Assembly: GCA_020050435.1 (NCBI GenBank)
Contig: JAGVKQ010000019.1
Location: 62,001 to 126,000, forward strand
Source of the DNA: Candidatus Caenarcanales bacterium
Lineage (GTDB): Bacteria > Cyanobacteriota > Vampirovibrionia > 2-02-FULL-35-15
DNA: 64,000 nt
Direction of reading: 5' to 3'
The notes below the pieces were generated by a model that saw only the letters and a program-made list of their open reading frames with translations, searched no databases and was not told the origin of the DNA. Shown piece after piece: positions 1 to 9,028 of the stretch. A program made the translations under genes and the position numbers. Numbering within the stretch: position 1 is the stretch's first letter; every line of letters starts with the position of its first letter.

Positions 1-536
1 ACAACTTTTTTTTGTCTTGAGTAGGCAATTCCTCTTGGATCCCTAATTAAATGAACAAAATAAAGATCTATATTTTGCAATTGAGTTAATAAATACCCAT
101 AAAATGGAGATTTTGAGGAGTCAACTATAACTTTAGCGTTAGTTACATCTTTGATGGCTTTAAATAATTTTTCGTGATTCGATATATAGTAATTTAATTT
201 AGATTGAATAAATTCCTTATCATTGGATGAAAAAATATGTGGATAATATCTTACTCTGTCGTACTTCTTGGATAATGAAATCATTTTTTTGATATCAATA
301 TTCTCAATTCCATCAAATGCTTTATTTAAAATATCTTTCCATAAGCTGCATTCATTTATGGGAGTTCCACATCCACAAAGCCTGTTTTCAACTAAAACCC
401 TGCCCCAAATATTCCTAATTTCACCACCATAAAATGAGCCTTCTGCTTCACCTAATATTTTTCCTAAAAGGGTACTACCGTTTCTTCCCCATCCGGTTAT
501 ATTTATTACTTTTACTTTATTGTTGTTATCATTCAT
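1..536 (-). CDS. Sulfotransferase family protein (3' part outside window)
   Basis: The minus-strand frame starts at the ATG at 536 and stays open to the window edge, so the C-terminus is missing. It begins with a short lead-in and then GWGRNGSTLLGKILGE, which fits the 5'-phosphosulfate-binding loop of PAPS-dependent sulfotransferases. Near the visible end, LIRDPRGIAYSRQKK fits the 3'-phosphate-binding RDPR motif of the same family. The expected role is transfer of sulfate from PAPS to a hydroxyl or amine; the substrate cannot be read. It is divergent from the pqiA-like gene, and the 126 bases between them must hold both promoters. Confidence 0.8.
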   Translation of the reverse strand, partial: MNDNNNKVKVINITGWGRNGSTLLGKILGEAEGSFYGGEIRNIWGRVLVENRLCGCGTPINECSLWKDILNKAFDGIENIDIKKMISLSKKYDRVRYYPHIFSSNDKEFIQSKLNYYISNHEKLFKAIKDVTNAKVIVDSSKSPFYGYLLTQLQNIDLYFVHLIRDPRGIAYSRQKKV

Positions 537-662
537 AAAATTGATTAAAAGTTAGTTTTTAATTTACTTGAATAGTAATTTTAACAAACAATGATTTGTA
601 AATCTGTCCGTATTGGTAATACAGTTTCATGTTAGTCTTGTAATGGGTAGAAGTTTTTAAGA

Positions 663-1646
663 ATGAATAATACAATTACTCAAAATTTTATACGTGAAAT
701 AGATTTAAAAAAATTCCTCGTGTTTTCTCTCTCTATTTCAAGTCTTATTTTAGCTTTTCCGCTTCTTTATTTCCCTATAATCAGAATAACTAAGTTGGCA
801 AAATTTGAACAGGCAAATATTATAGAGATAATTGTAAGGCTGTTTGATTCTACTCCTGTTGTTGCATTAATTACTCTTTTTTCTATTGTTATTGCGCCAT
901 TACTTATGGCTTTATGTTGTATATTTTTTACTCTTTTTGATGAGGCTGTTAATGAACACAGTTTCTATTACAAAGCATATTTCTTTTCAAAGCAATGGAT
1001 GATGCTAGATATTTTTACGATTGCTGTCTTTGCCAGCATGATTAAGTTAGGCGAGCTTGTAGATGTAGCTATTGGACTTGGTACATTTTTTTGTTTTTCT
1101 TTTTGGTTATTAGTCTTTTTCACAGATAAATCTCTTTGGTTTCAAGAAAGAAAGAAGACTAAAAAGAAATCAAATTTAAATGCATTTTGCTATGCTTTGG
1201 CAGCATTATTTCTTTTAATTCCTGCAAATATATTACCTATTATGACTACAGCAAAACCTGGAATGGTAGAAAAAACTAATTTATGGGAGTCCATAATGCA
1301 TTTATTTGAAGGACCTGCATGGCCAATTGGTATAATCGTTTTTTTAGCTAGTTTTTGTGGTCCTTGGTTTAAGATAGCCTCTTTGTTTTATTTAAGCTTG
1401 ACGGCTAAAAGTAAAAAAAATATGAATTTTAAAAGAAATCTTTATCATTTTTTTGAAAATGTAGGCAGGTGGTCAATGATTGATATATTTATAGCTGTAA
1501 TATTGGTAAGCATAGTTAAACTTAATGCTCTAGCTAACATAAGTTTAGAAAGTGGTAGTTTAATATTTACAGCTATGGTAATTTTAACTTTGCTATCATC
1601 TGCAAGTATTGATTTAAAGGAGCCTATTGCAAATGAATCCGTTTAG
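663..1646 (+). CDS. pqiA: PqiA-like integral membrane protein
   Basis: A 327-residue, very hydrophobic protein built from two similar halves. Each half carries paired helices and the recurring pattern W-M-x-D-I-F (WMMLDIFTIAVFASMIKL near residue 117, WSMIDIFIAVILVSIVKL near 272), which is typical of tandem PqiA domains. In E. coli PqiA is the inner-membrane partner of the MCE protein PqiB in a lipid-transport system between membranes. Its 3' end overlaps the start region of the MCE gene that follows, so the pair is an operon. The N-terminal zinc-ribbon cysteines of longer PqiA proteins are not visible. No PqiC lipoprotein gene follows. Confidence 0.85.
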   Translation: MNNTITQNFIREIDLKKFLVFSLSISSLILAFPLLYFPIIRITKLAKFEQANIIEIIVRLFDSTPVVALITLFSIVIAPLLMALCCIFFTLFDEAVNEHSFYYKAYFFSKQWMMLDIFTIAVFASMIKLGELVDVAIGLGTFFCFSFWLLVFFTDKSLWFQERKKTKKKSNLNAFCYALAALFLLIPANILPIMTTAKPGMVEKTNLWESIMHLFEGPAWPIGIIVFLASFCGPWFKIASLFYLSLTAKSKKNMNFKRNLYHFFENVGRWSMIDIFIAVILVSIVKLNALANISLESGSLIFTAMVILTLLSSASIDLKEPIANESV

Positions 1647-2538
1647 AAAAATAAAAAAAGCTGCAATTCTAACTCTGCTTATTCCGTTTGCATCTCTTCT
1701 TGTTTCCGGATATGCTATTTATAAATACTATGATGATTTAGGACCTATTATACATGTGGAATTTACTTCAGCCGAAGGAGTTGAAGAAGGAAAAACACTT
1801 TTAAAATATCATGGAATTCCTGTAGGAAAAGTTATTAAACTGGATGTAAGTAAAGATCTTCGTAAAGTTGACCTTGTAATTAGACTTGTGAAAAATGCTT
1901 CTCACGTTGCCAACCATGGAGCAAAATTCTGGATTGTCAGACCAAAAGCTGGGATTAGTGGATTAGAAAATATTGAAACTTTCGTTACTGGGGATTATAT
2001 TGCTGTTGATTTACCCACAAGAATTGCTAGAGATTCCACTGGTTTTAATCAATGTCATTTCATAGGACATGAAAAAAATACTAAAAATGTTGTTGACACT
2101 GCTGAAAGTGATTTCATCGTAAAGGTAAAATCGCCACATGTTTTTTCATCCATAATGATAGGATCACCTGTTCTTTATAAAGGGTATGTTGTTGGTGTTG
2201 TTGATGACATGGATCTTCCTGAGAGCGGGAAAAATGTATTATTGACGGTTAATATAAAAGAAGAACATGCTCACTTATTAAGAGAAAATTCAATTTTTTG
2301 GAATTTGAAAACTGTAGATTTTGATTGGAAACTATTTAAAGGATTTATGATGAAAACTACTTCTAACCCATTAAAAACTTTATTGGTTGGTGGTATAGCA
2401 TTCTCTACTCCCCCTTATTCAGGACCTATGGTTAAACCGGGTCATACTTTTGCACTTCAGTCAGGTTTTGATGAATCATGGTTATATTGGGAGCCAAATA
2501 TTCCACTCCTGAATACAAAAATAGGGCAAAATTTTTAG
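1633..2538 (+). CDS. pqiB: MCE-domain protein, PqiB-like, short form
   Basis: One N-terminal membrane helix (AAILTLLIPFASLLVSGYAIY) is followed by MCE domains. The first (about residues 35-130) has the typical G-x-L-K-Y-H-G-I-P-V-G-K-V pattern; a second begins near residue 150 with SPVLYKGYVVGVVDDM. E. coli PqiB has three MCE domains and about 546 residues, so this 301-residue protein is a shortened version that would form a shorter tube. The frame opens at a TTG at 1627, but an AAAGGAG ribosome site at 1616-1622 is spaced for the ATG at 1633, which I chose. It overlaps the end of pqiA. Confidence 0.83.
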   Translation: MNPFRKIKKAAILTLLIPFASLLVSGYAIYKYYDDLGPIIHVEFTSAEGVEEGKTLLKYHGIPVGKVIKLDVSKDLRKVDLVIRLVKNASHVANHGAKFWIVRPKAGISGLENIETFVTGDYIAVDLPTRIARDSTGFNQCHFIGHEKNTKNVVDTAESDFIVKVKSPHVFSSIMIGSPVLYKGYVVGVVDDMDLPESGKNVLLTVNIKEEHAHLLRENSIFWNLKTVDFDWKLFKGFMMKTTSNPLKTLLVGGIAFSTPPYSGPMVKPGHTFALQSGFDESWLYWEPNIPLLNTKIGQNF

Positions 2539-2541
2539 TCT

Positions 2542-3057
2542 GTGAATACACGGTTGAAAATAAATATTGCAAGTAAATTAGATTTAAAAACAGTTATTGA
2601 TCTTGCAAATAAGATTTGGCCTATATCCTATAAAGGGATCCTAAGTGAAATCCAAATCCAAAATATGATGGATAAAATTTATTCTTTAGAAAATCTTACC
2701 TATGAAATTGAAAAGCTTGGGCATGTATTTTGGATAGCTAATGATGAGATTGAACCAGTTGGATATATTTCTGCTTATGTAGATGGTGATAATCTGTGGA
2801 TAAAAAAACTTTATATTTTACCTGAAAAACAAGGTAAAGGTTATGGAAGCCATCTCACTAATACTGCTGTAAATTATTTTAAAGATGCAAAAGCAATTTG
2901 CCTTTTCGTTAATATAAATAATAAAGGGGCTCAAACTTTTTATAAAGCAAAAGGTTTTGAAGTGATTGATACTGTTCCTGTAAAAATGGGTGACCATGAT
3001 TTCACTGATTTTATTATGAGAAAACTACTTTATGGAAATAAAACTAATAATAGTTGA
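2542..3057 (+). CDS. GNAT-family N-acetyltransferase
   Basis: A 171-residue protein starting at GTG four bases after the pqiB-like stop, so it is probably in the same transcript. The acetyl-CoA-binding motif A of GNAT enzymes is clear: LYILPEKQGKGYGSHL (residues about 92-107, Q-x-x-G-x-G). It is followed by the usual FYKAKGFEVI motif B. The closest described relatives are general small-molecule or protein acetyltransferases; the acceptor cannot be deduced. Nothing connects it functionally to the Pqi system apart from position. Confidence 0.85.
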   Translation: MNTRLKINIASKLDLKTVIDLANKIWPISYKGILSEIQIQNMMDKIYSLENLTYEIEKLGHVFWIANDEIEPVGYISAYVDGDNLWIKKLYILPEKQGKGYGSHLTNTAVNYFKDAKAICLFVNINNKGAQTFYKAKGFEVIDTVPVKMGDHDFTDFIMRKLLYGNKTNNS

Positions 3058-3142
3058 AACTTGAAGATTAATTTATTTTAACTTTAACTAAATCTTAAGA
3101 TTAATTTTATATAAATAAATTAATTTGTATGTGGAGGATTCT

Positions 3143-3817
3143 ATGGCATTAAATAGAGTTATTGCTCAAGCACCTAAAAATGGTAATGAACAGATAAAAC
3201 TAAATATTCTTACATTGGTTGATAGCAATGGTAGCTTAAAAATTAGAGTTCTTGATGAAGATGTTGTTAAAAATAAATTACAAGATTTGTCCGTGGTTGA
3301 AAAGGGACAAAAAAGAAAACTAACAGAAGATGAAATTACAAAACTTGTGCCTAATATAAAAGCTCAGACTGAAGAGTTTAATAAACTTGTTCAAGGGAAA
3401 AAATATGAAATTATTGTCCCTAAAAACAAAACAAATATTGCCCCAACAGAATTAACTAGTTCACCAGATGATGTTAAAGAAGACTTAGTGGTGAAAATTG
3501 GTGCACCGGTAATGAACATAGCAGACGGAAAGCCTATTGTTAATTATGATTTTAAAAATATATCTTTGATTAAGTATATAGATCCCAAAGGTAAAAAAGA
3601 AAAAACAGGTGTCTTTATTCCTTACACTAAAAACACCACCGAGGGTCCTAAGCAAGCTGGCGCTGTATTCCCTTCTGATGTTGATGCAGTCTTTATTGAT
3701 TCAAATAAAAAAATCTTTTATTTGAATCCAGCAATTAATAAGGCTTTACTGGAAAATAAAGAAAATAAGCCACAGCCTAAAAATAATCCTGCACAAAGTG
3801 GTGGAATAGTTGCTTAG
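3143..3817 (+). CDS. Hypothetical soluble protein
   Basis: I do not recognise this 224-residue protein. The frame opens at a TTG at 3125, but the GTGGAGGATTCT ribosome site at 3131-3142 directly precedes the ATG at 3143, giving an N-terminus MALNRVIAQAPKNG. It has no signal peptide or membrane segment, is lysine-rich and hydrophilic, and ends in a low-complexity tail rich in K, N, P and Q (about residues 195-224). It resembles other unplaced hydrophilic proteins in this window in style rather than in sequence. Confidence 0.6.
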   Translation: MALNRVIAQAPKNGNEQIKLNILTLVDSNGSLKIRVLDEDVVKNKLQDLSVVEKGQKRKLTEDEITKLVPNIKAQTEEFNKLVQGKKYEIIVPKNKTNIAPTELTSSPDDVKEDLVVKIGAPVMNIADGKPIVNYDFKNISLIKYIDPKGKKEKTGVFIPYTKNTTEGPKQAGAVFPSDVDAVFIDSNKKIFYLNPAINKALLENKENKPQPKNNPAQSGGIVA

Positions 3818-3936
3818 GTTTTAAGAAGAAAAGTTACTCTTTTCTAGATGAAGTTAAACTACTAGGAAGTCTCCTTATTAACATACATCCTACAAATGCT
3901 AAAATTCCTTTATTAGAAAATTGAGAGGAAAAATAT

Positions 3937-4119
3937 ATGTTAAAGTGGGCTGTGTTTTTTATGTTTCTATCTTTAATAGCAGGTTTCTTTGGTTTTAGTG
4001 GAATTGCTTCAGTTTCTGGAGATGTATCCAGGTTTTTACTTTTTCTATTTTTAGTAACTCTTGTTTTTGGTCTTATTATAGGTGTTGAAGCCATAAAGCT
4101 AATAACGAAGAAAAACTAA
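3937..4119 (+). CDS. DUF1328 small membrane protein
   Basis: A 60-residue protein of two hydrophobic helices with MLKWAVFFMFLSLIAGFFGFSGIA at the start, which fits the DUF1328 (YtjA) family of small, often stress-related inner-membrane proteins. A GAGAGGAA ribosome site lies about 8 bases upstream. Its function is unknown in the family. The overlapping minus-strand frame 3834-4094 is a lysine/proline-rich shadow. Confidence 0.75.
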   Translation: MLKWAVFFMFLSLIAGFFGFSGIASVSGDVSRFLLFLFLVTLVFGLIIGVEAIKLITKKN

Positions 4120-4128
4120 AAAATATTT

Positions 4129-4614
4129 TTAAGAAATCATGCTTCTTAGCATCCAAGCAGTTTTTTCATGAGTTTGCATTCTTTGTGTAAGTAAATCACA
4201 GGTCGATTCATCGCTAGCTCTTTCAGCTATAGGGAAAATGGATCTGGCTGTTTTAACGACAGCTTCATTTCCTTCGACGAGAAGTTTAATCATTTCTTCT
4301 GCAGCAGGAATAGATGGTTCTTCTTTTATGCTGGATAATTTAGTGAATTCACTATATGAACCTGGTGAGAAAAATCCTAAAGCTCTAATTCTCTCTGCAA
4401 TAAGATCTACTGCTAATGCTAACTCATTATATTGTGCCTCAAACATTAGATGTAGAGTATTAAACATTGGTCCAGTAACATTCCAGTGGAAGTTATGTGT
4501 TTTTAAATAAAGAGTATAAGTATCAGCAAGCAATCTCGATAAGCCATCTGATATTTCTTTTCTATCTTTTTCATTAATTCCTATATCTATTTGAGGTAAT
4601 ATTTTTGTTTGCAT
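4129..4614 (-). CDS. dps: Dps-family ferritin-like DNA-protection protein
   Basis: A 161-residue four-helix protein of the usual Dps length. The segment [28 protein letters not shown] (residues about 39-66) holds the Dps ferroxidase residues: H in NFHWN, then D/E residues on the next helix (here E and the later [11 protein letters not shown]). It should form a dodecamer that oxidises and stores iron and protects DNA under oxidative stress or starvation. Start chosen at 4614 because GGAG lies 5 bases upstream. It is convergent with the DUF1328 gene. Confidence 0.92.
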   Translation of the reverse strand: MQTKILPQIDIGINEKDRKEISDGLSRLLADTYTLYLKTHNFHWNVTGPMFNTLHLMFEAQYNELALAVDLIAERIRALGFFSPGSYSEFTKLSSIKEEPSIPAAEEMIKLLVEGNEAVVKTARSIFPIAERASDESTCDLLTQRMQTHEKTAWMLRSMIS

Positions 4615-4722
4615 GGCATCTCCTATTTATTAATCTATTTGATCTAATTATATAATCAAAAGTATAGTTAAGCTATTGAATTAATCTATAAAACAGAGAT
4701 TATTCAGTATATAATCTCATCC

Positions 4723-5277
4723 ATGATCCTAATTTTTCACAAACCCTATGGAGTTATTTCTCAATTTACTAAAGAGAAAGCAGAACATAGAACTTTAGCA
4801 GAGTTTGATTTTCCAAAAAATGTTTATCCGATCGGCCGTCTAGATTGGGATAGTGAAGGATTACTTTTATTAAGCGATGAAAAAGAATGGAATGATAAAC
4901 TTTTAAATCCACGTCATGAACATGAAAGAACTTATCATGCTCAGGTGGAAGGAATTGCTACTGAAGATGCTATAAACAAACTTCAAAAAGGTGTAGTTAT
5001 TCAGGAATATAAAACAAAGCCTTGCAAAGCAAAACTGCTAAGTGATCCAGGTTATTCTGAGCGTAATCCACCTATTCGTTTTAGAAAGGCTATTCCTACT
5101 AGCTGGCTTGAGCTTAAATTGACAGAAGGTAAAAATAGGCAGGTTAGACGTATGACTGCTGCTGTAGGATTTCCAACTCTTCGTTTGATACGTGTGGCAA
5201 TGGGGACCATTCAACTGGCTGATTTGAAGGCCGGAGAGTGGAAAGAGCTCAGTCCAGAACAAATAAAAACACTATAA
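4723..5277 (+). CDS. rluE: RluE-type 23S rRNA pseudouridine synthase
   Basis: A 184-residue enzyme of the RsuA/RluB/E/F family without the S4 domain. It starts with ILIFHKPYGVISQFT and has the catalytic motif GRLDWDSEGLLLLS at residues about 37-50, whose first Asp (GRLD) is the nucleophile. A late motif LTEGKNRQVRRMTAAVGFPTLRLIRVAMG is conserved in this family. The length and lack of an S4 domain point to RluE (U2457 of 23S rRNA in E. coli). Confidence 0.88.
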   Translation: MILIFHKPYGVISQFTKEKAEHRTLAEFDFPKNVYPIGRLDWDSEGLLLLSDEKEWNDKLLNPRHEHERTYHAQVEGIATEDAINKLQKGVVIQEYKTKPCKAKLLSDPGYSERNPPIRFRKAIPTSWLELKLTEGKNRQVRRMTAAVGFPTLRLIRVAMGTIQLADLKAGEWKELSPEQIKTL

Positions 5278-5425
5278 CTATTTATCTTCCCTGAATCTTA
5301 TGAAGTTTAGGATAGGTCAATTACACAATAAAAAAAGTATATCTATTTATATTTCGCTAAAACCTAGGTAATTATTACTAAAATACTTAAAAGCTCACAT
5401 GTCTATAAACGTTGTACAGGAGATT

Positions 5426-5524
5426 ATGCAATGTTATAATGGGGAAGTACAAGAGAAATTAAGCATTAATATTTTTTCTAGGGTAGAAATAAATAACAAT
5501 CAAATACTCATTACTATTAATTAG
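5426..5524 (+). CDS. Possible 32-residue small ORF in the gap before the desaturase
   Basis: The 313-base gap 5278-5590 contains no recognised gene. The only candidate is an ATG at 5426 preceded by AGGAG (5418-5422) with a short 3-base spacing, giving 32 residues (MQCYNGEVQEKL... ending ILITIN). There is no homology I can name and no membrane segment. It could be a real micro-gene, the 5' leader of the desaturase mRNA, or chance. Confidence 0.25.
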   Translation: MQCYNGEVQEKLSINIFSRVEINNNQILITIN

Positions 5525-5590
5525 TTGAAATCATAAAGAGTAATAATTGGATTAATGTAAAGCTCTAAAAAGTGAAGAGATAACATAATT

Positions 5591-6721
5591 ATGGGAACAG
5601 CTACATTGAACATAGAAACAACTCCAGAATTAAAAGTAATAGAAGAATTAAAACTTATCTCAAAGAGTGAATATCGCTCTGTATTGAGAGAACACATTGC
5701 TGTTGAAGATTTTCAGCCAGATAAAAACGAACTTTTACGTTACTCTTTATTTATGTCTATATATATAGTCGGAGTTTACAGCATAGTAAATCTTCCCTTA
5801 GTTCTTCCATTTAAGATGCTCATATCAATTGTTATGGGAATATCGCTTGCTTCATTAACTTTTTTTCTCCATGATTTAATGCATGGAGCAGTTCTAAAAT
5901 CAAGAAGAGCTACTTATCTTATTGGACTATCAATAGGAGTTTTAAATCTTTTTGCACCACTTTTTTGGCAAAGAGTTCATAATTTTCACCATGCAAAAAC
6001 TGGTGGAATAGATGATCCTGATCGTTTATATATATGGACTGAAAAACCAAAAAATGCTTTTGAAAGATTTATATATAAGTTAAGAGTTTCCAATAGTGCA
6101 TCTAATAAAATTGCAAGTGTTGCTGGAATGTCTTTTGGTTTTTTCTGGTACTTCTCTACCATGCTTTATGCAATGATGCAAAAACCAGAAAGCTATAAGG
6201 CTGATAGTCAATATCAAGGTATAAATCAGCTTTTTAAACCCAAAGAAAAACTTTTTATTTTTGGAGAATTGCTTTTTATCCTCTCATTCCAAGTTTTCAT
6301 GTTTTCAGTAGTTGCCCAAGGAAACCTTATAACCTATGTTTTAACGTCATTCTTGCCTATTCTAATAGCACACTTCACATCAATGCTATATATCCACACT
6401 AATCACTTTCTCTCACCACTTACTATGGAAATAGATGATCCTTTAATTAATTCTCTTTCATTGAAAAACAGTAAGGTCGTAGATGCAGTATTCTCAAATT
6501 TTTCGCATCACGTTGAACATCATTTATTCCCAGCAATGAGTTCATCACACTATCCAAAAATCAGAAAATTGCTTTTAGAGATTTATCCAGGTCGTTTTCA
6601 GTTAATGCCAATGTATGATGCTGTAAAACAACTTTGCTCTACTCCAAGAATATATGCTGATCCTACAACCCTCGTTACTTATGATAAAGATGAAAAATTT
6701 AGTTGTTTAATGCCACATTAA
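5591..6721 (+). CDS. Membrane fatty-acid desaturase, paralog 1
   Basis: A 376-residue integral membrane di-iron desaturase. All three histidine boxes are present: HDLMHG (about residues 95-100), HNFHH (about 129-133) and HHVEHH (about 306-311). Helices flank them. It probably inserts a double bond into membrane fatty acids or a related lipid using O2 and an electron donor encoded elsewhere. It is clearly paralogous to the gene at 21847-22995, sharing the box contexts and the C-terminal pattern SPRIYA-/CLMP-. It is followed after 27 bases by a gene for a small secreted Cys-rich protein. Confidence 0.85.
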   Translation: MGTATLNIETTPELKVIEELKLISKSEYRSVLREHIAVEDFQPDKNELLRYSLFMSIYIVGVYSIVNLPLVLPFKMLISIVMGISLASLTFFLHDLMHGAVLKSRRATYLIGLSIGVLNLFAPLFWQRVHNFHHAKTGGIDDPDRLYIWTEKPKNAFERFIYKLRVSNSASNKIASVAGMSFGFFWYFSTMLYAMMQKPESYKADSQYQGINQLFKPKEKLFIFGELLFILSFQVFMFSVVAQGNLITYVLTSFLPILIAHFTSMLYIHTNHFLSPLTMEIDDPLINSLSLKNSKVVDAVFSNFSHHVEHHLFPAMSSSHYPKIRKLLLEIYPGRFQLMPMYDAVKQLCSTPRIYADPTTLVTYDKDEKFSCLMPH

Positions 6722-6748
6722 TTGTTTTTTAAAATAAAGGAGAAGACC

Positions 6749-7045
6749 ATGCTTAAAAAGATCTCTATTGTTATATTACTAAGTGTTTTATTAATTAATT
6801 TTCATCCTGCAAATGCTCATGCAAGTGTTAGTTCTCAGCTTTGTAATGCTGCTACAAATGTATGTGTATCTAATGTTACTAATCCTGACACCGTTAAAGA
6901 CGAAGCACTACTTAAAGCTTGTAAAGATTGCTGTAGCCATGCAGGAGATAATGCTCCACCATCAGTCAAGAAAATATATAAGGGTTGCATACCTAGATGT
7001 AAAACAAGCTGTGCAAAAGCATATAAAAAAGCTCTTTCAAAATAA
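6749..7045 (+). CDS. Small secreted cysteine-rich protein
   Basis: Start set at ATG 6749 because AAAGGAG (6736-6742) precedes it; the upstream TTG has no ribosome site. The 98-residue product has a signal peptide (KKISIVILLSVLLINFHPANAHA) and a mature domain with eight cysteines spaced C-x7-C, then CKDCC and CIPRCKTSC, suggesting disulfides or metal binding in the periplasm. I do not recognise the family. It sits between a desaturase and a large Cys-repeat protein and may be co-transcribed with the desaturase. Confidence 0.7.
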   Translation: MLKKISIVILLSVLLINFHPANAHASVSSQLCNAATNVCVSNVTNPDTVKDEALLKACKDCCSHAGDNAPPSVKKIYKGCIPRCKTSCAKAYKKALSK

Positions 7046-7170
7046 ACTAGTTAATTGTAAACAATTTATTGTTATACCTGCAACTCTAATTCATTCTTAA
7101 TGTCTTTATATTAACAATGGTAATGTAATCATTGAATTATTTAAAGGTTAAAAATTTGAGGTTGAGGGTT

Positions 7171-9024
7171 ATGAAAATAAAAAGTTTGTTGAGCATTCTT
7201 CTTTGTTTGTTTATTTTTTCAGGTCTATTAATAGATAAAGCAAGTGCAGAGTGTACTGGCTCAACCCCAATTTCCTGCTCAGATGGTAGTTGTGCTCAAA
7301 CAGCAGCATTATGTCCATGTCCTAGTGGACAAAGTAAATGTACAGATGGAACGTGTGCCGTTACATGCCCAGGTACTTGCAGTGGCTCCACGCCTATTAC
7401 TTGTTCAGATGGAACCTGTGCAGTGGCAGCAGCAAATTGTCCAGTTGCTTGCCCTAATGAAAAACCTATCAAATGTTCTGATGGCACATGTACGGCAGTT
7501 ATAGCAGACTGCTGTCCTAGCGATAAACCTATAAAATGTACAGATGGATCATGTGCAACAGCCGCTGCAAATTGTCCAGTTACCTGTCCTAGTACTAAAC
7601 CAATTTTATGCTCTGATAATACCTGTGCTTTAACTAAAGCAGATTGCCCATGTGCTAGTGGATTAACTAAATGTTCAGATGGAACGTGTGCGACATCATG
7701 CCCATCAGATTGCCCTTCTACTAAACCTATAAAATGTTCAGATGGATCATGTGTAGTCGCAGCAGCAGATTGTCCGGTTGCTTGCCCTAGTGAAAAACCT
7801 ATTAAATGTTCAAATGGTACTTGTACTGCAGTTATAGCAGATTGTTCTACTTGTTCTTCTGAAACCCCAATTAGTTGTTTTGATGGAACTTGTTCAAAAA
7901 CACAGGCTGATTGTCCATGTTCAACGGGAGAGGGTAAATGCACAGATGGAACATGTTCAACTAAATGCTTCACATGTAGTGGAACCACACCAATAACTTG
8001 TTTTGATGGAACTTGCGCAAAAACTCAGGCTGACTGCTTATGTCCTGTTGAAAAACCATTTAAGTGTTCAGATGATATCTGTGCTCCAACAGAAGCAGAA
8101 TGTCCGTCTGGTTGCCCTAGTACTAAGCCAGTTGTATGTTCAGATGGAAGTTGTGCACAAATTAAAGCTGATTGCCCATGTTCTACTGAAAAACCATTTA
8201 AGTGCTCAGATGGAACATGTGCGGCAGTTAAAACAGATTGCCCAGTATCCTGCCCTAGTACTAAACCAGTTAAGTGTCCTGATGGAACTTGTGCTGCTAA
8301 AACAATATTATGTCCCATAGCTAATACTTGTGCTGATGATAAGCCTGTTCAATGTGCTGATGGGAGTTGTGTAGTAGAGAAAGAGCAATGCTTATTAAAA
8401 AATGGTTGCTCGCTTGAAAAACCAATTAAATGTTCTGATGGTACCTGTGTTGAAAAAATAGCACTATGTTTTTTAGTTAATACCTGCCCAGAATCTAACC
8501 CTGTTTTATGTTCTAATGGGACCTGTGTCGCTGATAAAATCTTATGCGATACCCCTTCTTCCCTGTGTCCAGAATCTAAACCAGTTAAATGCTCTAATGG
8601 TATATGTGTGTTAAAACCTGAAGAGTGTGTATCAAGTGGAACAGGTTCCTCTAATCCAAGACAGCAAACTACTAAGGCTCTTAGAAGCTTGGATTTGGCT
8701 GCAAAAAAACTTGCAAAATCTACAAAAGCTAGTCGTATAGTTTCAAGAAAAATTCTCATTGCTATCAATAAAACAAGATTAGCTGTAGGTATAAAAGGAG
8801 ATAGTTGTGAAGAGAATATAACTAATGCTATAAATAACCTTGTTGAAATTCTTGATGAAGTAAATAGCAAGATTTGTACAGGCTCAACATCTCAAAGTTG
8901 TATTCCAGAACAGATTGTAAATGACTTTTTTGATGCAGCTAGTGATTCTATTGATATTATTCTTTCAGCTCTTGACATAGATACTAATGACGATTCTGTT
9001 CCTGATCTTTGTGGAAAGAAGTAA
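7171..9024 (+). CDS. Secreted protein with 20 CxDGTC-type cysteine repeats
   Basis: Start taken at ATG 7171 (GAGGTTGAGG upstream), giving a 617-residue protein with a signal peptide ending near KASAE. Residues about 17-480 are a run of units of the form C-P-S-x-K-P-I-K-C-S-D-G-T-C-x5-7-D/A-C. I count 20 copies of the C-x-D/N-G-x-C core, with two spacing variants (a shorter GxxKCxDGTC form alternates early on). The last roughly 125 residues are a helical K/R-rich then acidic domain (SLDLAAKKLAKSTKAS...). It is likely extracellular or surface-attached, with disulfides or bound metal. I know no function. Confidence 0.8.
   Translation: MKIKSLLSILLCLFIFSGLLIDKASAECTGSTPISCSDGSCAQTAALCPCPSGQSKCTDGTCAVTCPGTCSGSTPITCSDGTCAVAAANCPVACPNEKPIKCSDGTCTAVIADCCPSDKPIKCTDGSCATAAANCPVTCPSTKPILCSDNTCALTKADCPCASGLTKCSDGTCATSCPSDCPSTKPIKCSDGSCVVAAADCPVACPSEKPIKCSNGTCTAVIADCSTCSSETPISCFDGTCSKTQADCPCSTGEGKCTDGTCSTKCFTCSGTTPITCFDGTCAKTQADCLCPVEKPFKCSDDICAPTEAECPSGCPSTKPVVCSDGSCAQIKADCPCSTEKPFKCSDGTCAAVKTDCPVSCPSTKPVKCPDGTCAAKTILCPIANTCADDKPVQCADGSCVVEKEQCLLKNGCSLEKPIKCSDGTCVEKIALCFLVNTCPESNPVLCSNGTCVADKILCDTPSSLCPESKPVKCSNGICVLKPEECVSSGTGSSNPRQQTTKALRSLDLAAKKLAKSTKASRIVSRKILIAINKTRLAVGIKGDSCEENITNAINNLVEILDEVNSKICTGSTSQSCIPEQIVNDFFDAASDSIDIILSALDIDTNDDSVPDLCGKK
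7246..8625 (+). repeat. Coding tandem repeat array, about 20 cysteine-rich units
   Basis: Degenerate repeats inside the preceding gene. Each unit has the TG(T/C)TC(A/T)GATGG(A/T)ACXTG core encoding C-S-D-G-T-C. Units differ enough in codons that they are not recent copies of one another except locally. The repeats create long open frames on the opposite strand (7296-7988, 8025-8318, 8349-8870), which are artefacts. Confidence 0.8.
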
Positions 9025-9028
9025 TATC

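Noticed and set aside
3827..3845. AGAAAAG/CTTTTCT inverted repeat as a terminator after the 3143-3817 gene
   Set aside because: The stem is A+T-only apart from one pair and no T run follows, so support is too weak.
3834..4094. Minus-strand frame of 86 residues
   Set aside because: It overlaps a good DUF1328 gene on the other strand and has a Lys/Pro-rich shadow composition.
7296..8870. Long minus-strand open frames (7296-7988, 8025-8318, 8349-8870) rich in H, V, Q and S
   Set aside because: They lie antisense to the Cys-repeat gene, mirror its repeat period and have no ribosome sites. They are by-products of the repeat codons.
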